From an uncultured Flavobacteriales bacterium (GTDB taxonomy: Bacteria; Bacteroidota; Bacteroidia; Flavobacteriales; Crocinitomicaceae): DNA of 10,940 nucleotides. The DNA lies in NCBI GenBank assembly GCA_946478775.1, contig CAMLDR010000144.1, forward strand, positions 1 through 10,940, in the 5' to 3' direction. Below the pieces are notes generated by a model. It had not been told where the DNA came from. It saw nothing but the letters and a program-made list of their open reading frames with translations, and made no database searches. Each line of letters opens with the position of its first letter. Within the stretch, counting starts at the first letter, position 1. Of this stretch, positions 6,669 through 10,940 are shown piece after piece. The position numbers and the translations under genes are program-made.

Positions 6669-6698
6669 AAGTCGGACTTTTGTATATTAGTCCGACTT
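6669..6698. promoter_or_regulatory. Perfect 10-bp inverted repeat abutting the start codon of the lamin-tail gene
   Basis: AAGTCGGACT (6669-6678) and AGTCCGACTT (6689-6698) are exact reverse complements around a 10-nt AT-rich centre, and the ATG begins at 6699. GACTTTTG (6675-6682), one base off the TAnnTTTG consensus, overlaps the left arm. The repeat could be an operator over a promoter, or an mRNA hairpin directly against the start codon. A 10-bp GC-containing stem at this exact place is unlikely to be chance, but the function is inferred. Confidence 0.6.
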
Positions 6699-9257
6699 AT
6701 GAGAACACTCTTCACCGTCCTTACACTGCTCCTCTCGCTTTTTGGCCTGAGCCAGGTAACCGATGATTTTTCTGACGGAGATTTCACTTCGAATCCTGCC
6801 TGGAATGGTACCAATGCAACCTATATTGTAAACGCCTCACAGGAATTACAACTGAATAATTCTGTTGCGGCCAGTTCTTACCTGTCAACTCCTCACAATT
6901 TATCTTCTTTGGATAACAAGCAGTGGGAATTACTGGTTCGTCAAACCTTTGCGCCCAGCTCCAGCAATTTCGGGAGGGTTTATCTGATTTCTACTTCCGC
7001 CGACTTAAGTACCAATCCCGATGGGTTTTACTTGCAATTCGGGGAAGCCGGTGCAACGGATGCAGTTCGATTATTCAAAATTGTTTCCGGGGTTTCTACC
7101 CCCATTTGTGCTTCTCCTGACGGGCTGATTGCAGCTTCATTTACCACGCGGGTCAAAGTTATAAGAGACAATACCGGTCTTTGGGAATTGTATGTAGATG
7201 CTACCGGTGGGACCAATTTCGGAAGTGCTTATACAGGAACAGATGCTACTGCACTTTTGGGAACACATTTTGGCGTCTTTCAAACATACACCGCATCCAA
7301 TGCCAACAAATTTTTCTACGATGATATCTATATCGGTGACGAAATAGTGGATACACAAGCCCCAACATTGGTAAGTACATCCGTCATTACAAGCTCTCAG
7401 GTAGATCTGTTATTCAGTGAGCCGGTTGGCGGTGCTGCTCTGCTTCAAACTACGAATTACGGGATCAATCCTGCTATTCCGGTTTCCAATGTTTCCGTGG
7501 ATGGAACAAACGCTTCACTGCTTCACCTGGTGTTCGGAACGCCACTTACTAACGGGCAAAATTACAGCATCACCGTTTCCACTATTGAAGACGTTTTTGG
7601 CAATGCAGCCAGTAATCTCACAGGGAATTTTACCTATTTAGTGGGCGAAGCAGCCGTGAAAGGGGATGTGATTATTTCAGAGGTACTGGTTGATCCTTCA
7701 CCTGTGATTGGTCTGCCGGAACTGGAGTTCATTGAGGTTTACAATAAAAGCGCCAAATTCATTGATCTTTCGGGTTGGAAATTGGGCGATCAAAGCGGTG
7801 ACGGTACCATTCTATCCGGTTTCATCAGTCCGGGACAGTATAAAATTCTTTGTGCTTCGGCGAGTGTTCCAGAGTTCCCGGGTTCTTACTCCGTAAGCAG
7901 TTTCCCGAGTTACAATAATTCGAGTGATGACGTAGTCCTGAAAGATAATTCCGGACTGATCATCGATAAAATCTCTTACGTGGATACCTGGTATCTTGAT
8001 CCGGTCAAAAAAGCCGGTGGATATACATTGGAATTGATCAATCCGAACGATCCTTGCTCGGATGCTTCCAACTGGATTGCCTCCAATAACGCCAACGGAG
8101 GAACTCCCGGAGTACAAAACTCAGTATACAATACGACTCCCGATACTCAAACTCCCTACTTAACCGGTTTGGCTGCCTTAAGTCCAAATTTCCTGGAAGT
8201 CCGCTTTTCAGAAGGAATGGATTCGACCAGCCTGGTAAACGCCACCCTAATTACCAATCCGAATTTAACTGTTCAGTCTGTTTTTGTTTCAAGTACTTTT
8301 AGCAACCAGGCAATTATTACCTTCAATGAAAATTTAATCCTGAGTCAACAGTATAGTTTCTCCTATGGCCTGGTCCGAGATTGCTGGTTAAACGCAACAA
8401 CGCTTTCCGGGAATTTTGCTTTGGCAGATATCCCGCAGGCCGGAGATTTGATCATCAATGAAATACTATTCGATCCCGCAAGTGGCGGTTCTGATTTCGT
8501 GGAGCTTTACAACCGCTCTTCCAAGGTCATTAATTTGAACGGTCTATCCATTGCAAATGCAGAAGACACGGTGCTTTTTACACAAAACTTCTTCCTGAAT
8601 CCAGCAAGCTACGTGGTTTTAACGCCCGACAGCAATTATCAGAAAAGCACTTTTCCGGAGGCTGTTCCCGGACGATTTTATACTACTTCTCTTCCTTCTT
8701 TGAACAATGATTCTTCCACAATCCGGGTGCTTTACAATTCACTGCTCATAGATAAAGTAAGTTATACGGAAGACTGGCATTTATCCCTTATTGATGATAC
8801 GGAAAACAAAACACTGGAACGCATTAACCCGGAAGGAGCTTCATCCAGCGCTTCGAATTGGCATACTGCAGCAGAAACCGTCGGATTTGGAACACCGGGA
8901 AAACTAAATTCTCAGTATATGTCGGGAGAAGTTTCTTCCACCTTCGGAACCACAGAACCTATTTTCTCACCGGACAATGACGGATTCCAGGATGTATTGC
9001 TCTTCCAATACAACTTTGAAGCCGGGATGATAGCTACATTGAAGATCTTTGATAATCAGGGACGCGAAATTCACACCCTGTTCTCGAGTGAATTATTGGG
9101 TCAGCAGGGAAGTTTTACCTGGGACGGAGTCCTGGAAAATAATCAAAAAGCTCCGATCGGGATTTACATTGCCGTGATTGAAGCATTTTCAGCAGACGGA
9201 GAAAAAAAGCAATTCGCTAAACGGGTTGGGTTTACTTTAGCAGGAAAACTCGACTAA
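6699..9257 (+). CDS. Secreted multidomain protein with two Ig-like/lamin-tail modules and a C-terminal FlgD/CHU_C-like domain
   Basis: Large exported protein of 852 residues. A signal peptide occupies about 1-19. Residues about 20-215 look like a LamG/concanavalin-type beta-sandwich. A module then occurs twice: an Ig-like SbsA/Big_5-type domain opening DTQAPTL (218) or DTQTPYL (482), followed by a lamin-tail domain. The lamin-tail domains start GDVIISEVLVDP (322) and GDLIINEILFDP (582), contain EVYNKSAKFIDLSG and ELYNRSSKVINLNG, and end at GTPG (about 471 and 734). The C-terminus (about 745-852) holds FSPDNDGFQD, LKIFDNQG, FTWDG and APIGIYI, resembling FlgD-like and CHU_C gliding/type IX domains. 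No catalytic motif is visible; adhesion or a structural surface role is inferred. A perfect inverted repeat ends at the start codon. Sorting by type IX secretion is plausible but unproven. Confidence 0.87.
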   Translation: MRTLFTVLTLLLSLFGLSQVTDDFSDGDFTSNPAWNGTNATYIVNASQELQLNNSVAASSYLSTPHNLSSLDNKQWELLVRQTFAPSSSNFGRVYLISTSADLSTNPDGFYLQFGEAGATDAVRLFKIVSGVSTPICASPDGLIAASFTTRVKVIRDNTGLWELYVDATGGTNFGSAYTGTDATALLGTHFGVFQTYTASNANKFFYDDIYIGDEIVDTQAPTLVSTSVITSSQVDLLFSEPVGGAALLQTTNYGINPAIPVSNVSVDGTNASLLHLVFGTPLTNGQNYSITVSTIEDVFGNAASNLTGNFTYLVGEAAVKGDVIISEVLVDPSPVIGLPELEFIEVYNKSAKFIDLSGWKLGDQSGDGTILSGFISPGQYKILCASASVPEFPGSYSVSSFPSYNNSSDDVVLKDNSGLIIDKISYVDTWYLDPVKKAGGYTLELINPNDPCSDASNWIASNNANGGTPGVQNSVYNTTPDTQTPYLTGLAALSPNFLEVRFSEGMDSTSLVNATLITNPNLTVQSVFVSSTFSNQAIITFNENLILSQQYSFSYGLVRDCWLNATTLSGNFALADIPQAGDLIINEILFDPASGGSDFVELYNRSSKVINLNGLSIANAEDTVLFTQNFFLNPASYVVLTPDSNYQKSTFPEAVPGRFYTTSLPSLNNDSSTIRVLYNSLLIDKVSYTEDWHLSLIDDTENKTLERINPEGASSSASNWHTAAETVGFGTPGKLNSQYMSGEVSSTFGTTEPIFSPDNDGFQDVLLFQYNFEAGMIATLKIFDNQGREIHTLFSSELLGQQGSFTWDGVLENNQKAPIGIYIAVIEAFSADGEKKQFAKRVGFTLAGKLD

Positions 9258-9331
9258 TTGAGAATGCAACAATTGAAAAGGGGAAAACACAAATCAGTTA
9301 TAAGATGTTTCTCCCTTGTCAATTCTCAATT
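9256..9331. repeat. Imperfect inverted repeat in the convergent gap before pyruvate kinase
   Basis: AATTGAGAAT (9256-9265, starting within the upstream stop codon) pairs with ATTCTCAATT (9322-9331). After an 8-nt bulge on the left, TGAAAAGGG (9274-9282) pairs with CCCTTGTCA (9313-9321) with one mismatch. Together they give a stem of about 19 bp with a loop of about 30 nt. TTTT overlaps the end of the right arm (9330-9333). Lying between two convergent genes, it may end or protect transcripts from either side. The arms resemble those at 5198-5347. Confidence 0.5.
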
Positions 9332-9343
9332 TTACATTGTAAA
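9331..9343. repeat. Short palindrome next to the pyruvate kinase stop codon
   Basis: TTTACATTGTAAA is TTTACA and TGTAAA around one base, directly next to the pyk stop codon at 9344-9346. It is short and AT-rich. It may add to the 3'-end structure or be chance. Confidence 0.3.
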
Positions 9344-10762
9344 TTACTCTACGTAACTCAATTTCAACATATTCGATTTTCCATTTTCCTCAATTGGAAT
9401 GGAGGCGATGTTAATCACCAAATCTCCTTGTTTTAGTAATCCGTCTTTCGTTAGAAGGTACTTAATATCTGCAATCGTATGATCTGTGCTGACCTTTTTG
9501 TCGTAGTAAAATGCTCTTACTCCCCAAACCAAACTTAACTGCGTAATGATCTGCTTGTTTCCTGTAAAAACAAAGATCGGGGCATTTGGCCGCTGGGAGG
9601 CAATTTTGTAGGAAGTATATCCGGAATACGACATGGTGATGATCGCATCTGCTTCAACACGCTGTGCCAAACGACAGGCATTAAAACAAATCGAGTCGGA
9701 AATGAAACGCGACTGAGATTTATCCGGAAGCTGGTCCTTGTGGTAAATTCCGTCAAATTTCTCCATTTCATTCACAATATTGACCATTGTGCGGATCACT
9801 TCGATCGGGAATTTTCCAACAGATGTTTCACCGGAAAGCATAACGGCATCAGCACCATCCAGAACAGCATTCGCCACATCGTTTACTTCTGCTCGCGTAG
9901 GTGTAACGTTCGTGATCATACTTTCCATCATTTGCGTTGCCACAATCACGGGTTTCGCGTACTGATGTCCTTTACGGATCAGCATTTTCTGGATCAGCGG
10001 AACATTTTGGTATGGAACTTCCACACCTAAGTCACCACGGGCAACCATCAATGCATCCGTTACTTTAATGATCTCATCGATATCATCGATTGCTTCGGGT
10101 TTCTCAATTTTAGCCACCACCAGCGCTTTTGCCTGACGGTTGGAAATGATGTGTTTCAATTCGATGATGTCTCTTGCAGAACGGACAAAAGACAATCCGA
10201 TCCAATCCACATCGTTATTCAATGCAAATTCCAGATCTTCTCTGTCTTTTTCAGTCAGTGAGGGCAATGATATTTTTGTGTTCGGCAAATTCACTCCTTT
10301 TTTGGAAGAAAGAATACCACCGTGAATCACTTTCGCTTTAATTTCGCTTACGCCATTGGTAGATACGATTTCCATCTGCAATTTTCCGTCGTCCAACAGG
10401 ATAATTTCACCCGGCTGCACATCACGCGGCATCAGGGAATAACTGATCCCGAATCTTTCAGACGTCCCGGTAATGCGTTCGGTCACAATCGTTACGATGG
10501 AACCTTCTTCCATTACCGCACCATTGTTCTCCATTTCATACGTCCGGATCTTAGGTCCCTGCAAATCTGCCAGGATCGACACATTCAAACCGGTTTCCAG
10601 GTTGATCTCCCGGATCATATCGATGCTTTTTTTGTGATCTTCGTGAGATCCGTGGGAACAGTTCAAACGACATACGTTCAAACCATCCAATATCATTTGT
10701 TTTAATACTTCTTTATCGGCAGTAGCAGGACCCATGGTCGCTACGATCTTTGTTTTCTTCAT
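9344..10762 (-). CDS. pyk: Pyruvate kinase
   Basis: Glycolytic enzyme that transfers phosphate from phosphoenolpyruvate to ADP, giving pyruvate and ATP in the cytoplasm. It is full length at 472 residues. Visible elements are TKIVATMGPAT (4-14), CRLNCSHG (31-38; Arg32, Asn34, Ser36), GPKIR, the B-domain with LDDGKLQM and KGVNLP, KIEKPEA (Lys218 and Mg-ligand Glu220), ARGDLGVE with Asp244, ATQMMESM with Thr276, and PTRAEVNDVANAVLDGADAV. These match E. coli PykF positions within two residues. The C-terminal effector domain has SYSGYTSYKIASQRP, so allosteric control is possible; the effector cannot be read from sequence. The start codon overlaps the stop of the upstream IPExxxVDY gene as ATGA, pointing to translational coupling. 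Confidence 0.98.
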   Translation of the reverse strand: MKKTKIVATMGPATADKEVLKQMILDGLNVCRLNCSHGSHEDHKKSIDMIREINLETGLNVSILADLQGPKIRTYEMENNGAVMEEGSIVTIVTERITGTSERFGISYSLMPRDVQPGEIILLDDGKLQMEIVSTNGVSEIKAKVIHGGILSSKKGVNLPNTKISLPSLTEKDREDLEFALNNDVDWIGLSFVRSARDIIELKHIISNRQAKALVVAKIEKPEAIDDIDEIIKVTDALMVARGDLGVEVPYQNVPLIQKMLIRKGHQYAKPVIVATQMMESMITNVTPTRAEVNDVANAVLDGADAVMLSGETSVGKFPIEVIRTMVNIVNEMEKFDGIYHKDQLPDKSQSRFISDSICFNACRLAQRVEADAIITMSYSGYTSYKIASQRPNAPIFVFTGNKQIITQLSLVWGVRAFYYDKKVSTDHTIADIKYLLTKDGLLKQGDLVINIASIPIEENGKSNMLKLSYVE

Positions 10763-10940
10763 TCAAAAATTATTAGTTCTGCGGAAGGAATTGACTCGGC
10801 TTCAAATATATAAGCTGCCATCACGCTGTTTGATTCCCGGATCCTTTCTACCAAATCATCTAATTCGTGGAGGACATTTTCTCTCAGAATTAAAAAGTAA
10901 TCAATCTGGTTCTTTTCGGGGATCAGGAATTTCCCTTCCG
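10759..10940 (-). CDS. IPExxxVDY family protein, 5'-partial
   Basis: The minus strand is open from the right edge (frame from 10938) to a TGA at 10761-10759, giving the last 59 residues of a protein. It carries LIPEKNQIDYFLIL, which fits the signature of the IPExxxVDY family (here IPEKNQIDY, with Ile for Val), a short Bacteroidota family of unknown function usually encoded directly before pyruvate kinase. The rest is an acidic helix-like stretch (ELDDLVERIRES) and a short tail ending in IIFE. The stop overlaps the pyk start by four bases (ATGA). A role tied to pyruvate kinase is suggested only by this arrangement. The N-terminal part and the promoter lie outside the window. Confidence 0.85.
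   Translation of the reverse strand, partial: EGKFLIPEKNQIDYFLILRENVLHELDDLVERIRESNSVMAAYIFEAESIPSAELIIFE

Noticed and set aside
6699..9257. Lamin-tail domains as a sign of transfer from a eukaryote
   Set aside because: Lamin-tail domains are common in secreted bacterial proteins, especially in Bacteroidota, and base usage looks like that of the neighbours.

Overview
The window reads as ordinary chromosome from a Bacteroidota bacterium, most likely Flavobacteriales and close to Crocinitomicaceae/Fluviicola. This rests on gene content: a PorG/DUF6089 barrel, an IPExxxVDY gene directly before pyruvate kinase, and a Bacteroidota-type cytochrome oxidase block with two SCO genes and DUF420. It also rests on the lack of clear Shine-Dalgarno sequences before start codons and on TAnnTTTG promoter elements. 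The genus is an inference. I see no mobile element, CRISPR array, tRNA or rRNA.

Positions 1-3187 (+ strand) are the 3' part of an aa3/caa3-type cytochrome c oxidase operon. It holds a 5'-truncated subunit III with a large His-rich insert, a small subunit IV, a divergent SCO-like protein without the usual copper-binding His, a canonical SCO lipoprotein, and a DUF420 membrane protein that overlaps the SCO gene. Together they supply oxidase subunits and CuA-site assembly factors.

Positions 3278-5153 (- strand) hold asd (aspartate-semialdehyde dehydrogenase; lysine/threonine/methionine and diaminopimelate synthesis), followed 25 bp later by a PorG-type outer-membrane barrel linked to type IX secretion. 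A 307-bp divergent intergenic region with repeat arms and two TAnnTTTG motifs separates asd from an RhlE-type DEAD-box RNA helicase (5461-6582, +).

Positions 6699-9257 (+) encode an 852-residue secreted protein made of two copies of an Ig-like plus lamin-tail module and a C-terminal FlgD/CHU_C-like domain. It is a plausible surface protein and possible type IX secretion cargo. A perfect 10-bp inverted repeat ends exactly at its start codon. The window closes with pyruvate kinase (9344-10762, -), whose start overlaps by ATGA the end of an IPExxxVDY-family gene that runs off the right edge.

No clearly new multi-gene system is visible. The items most worth a second look are the His-rich oxidase insert, the SCO pair with one member missing its His ligand, the operator-like inverted repeat at 6669-6698, the IPExxxVDY-pyk coupling, and a short repeat shared by three intergenic gaps.
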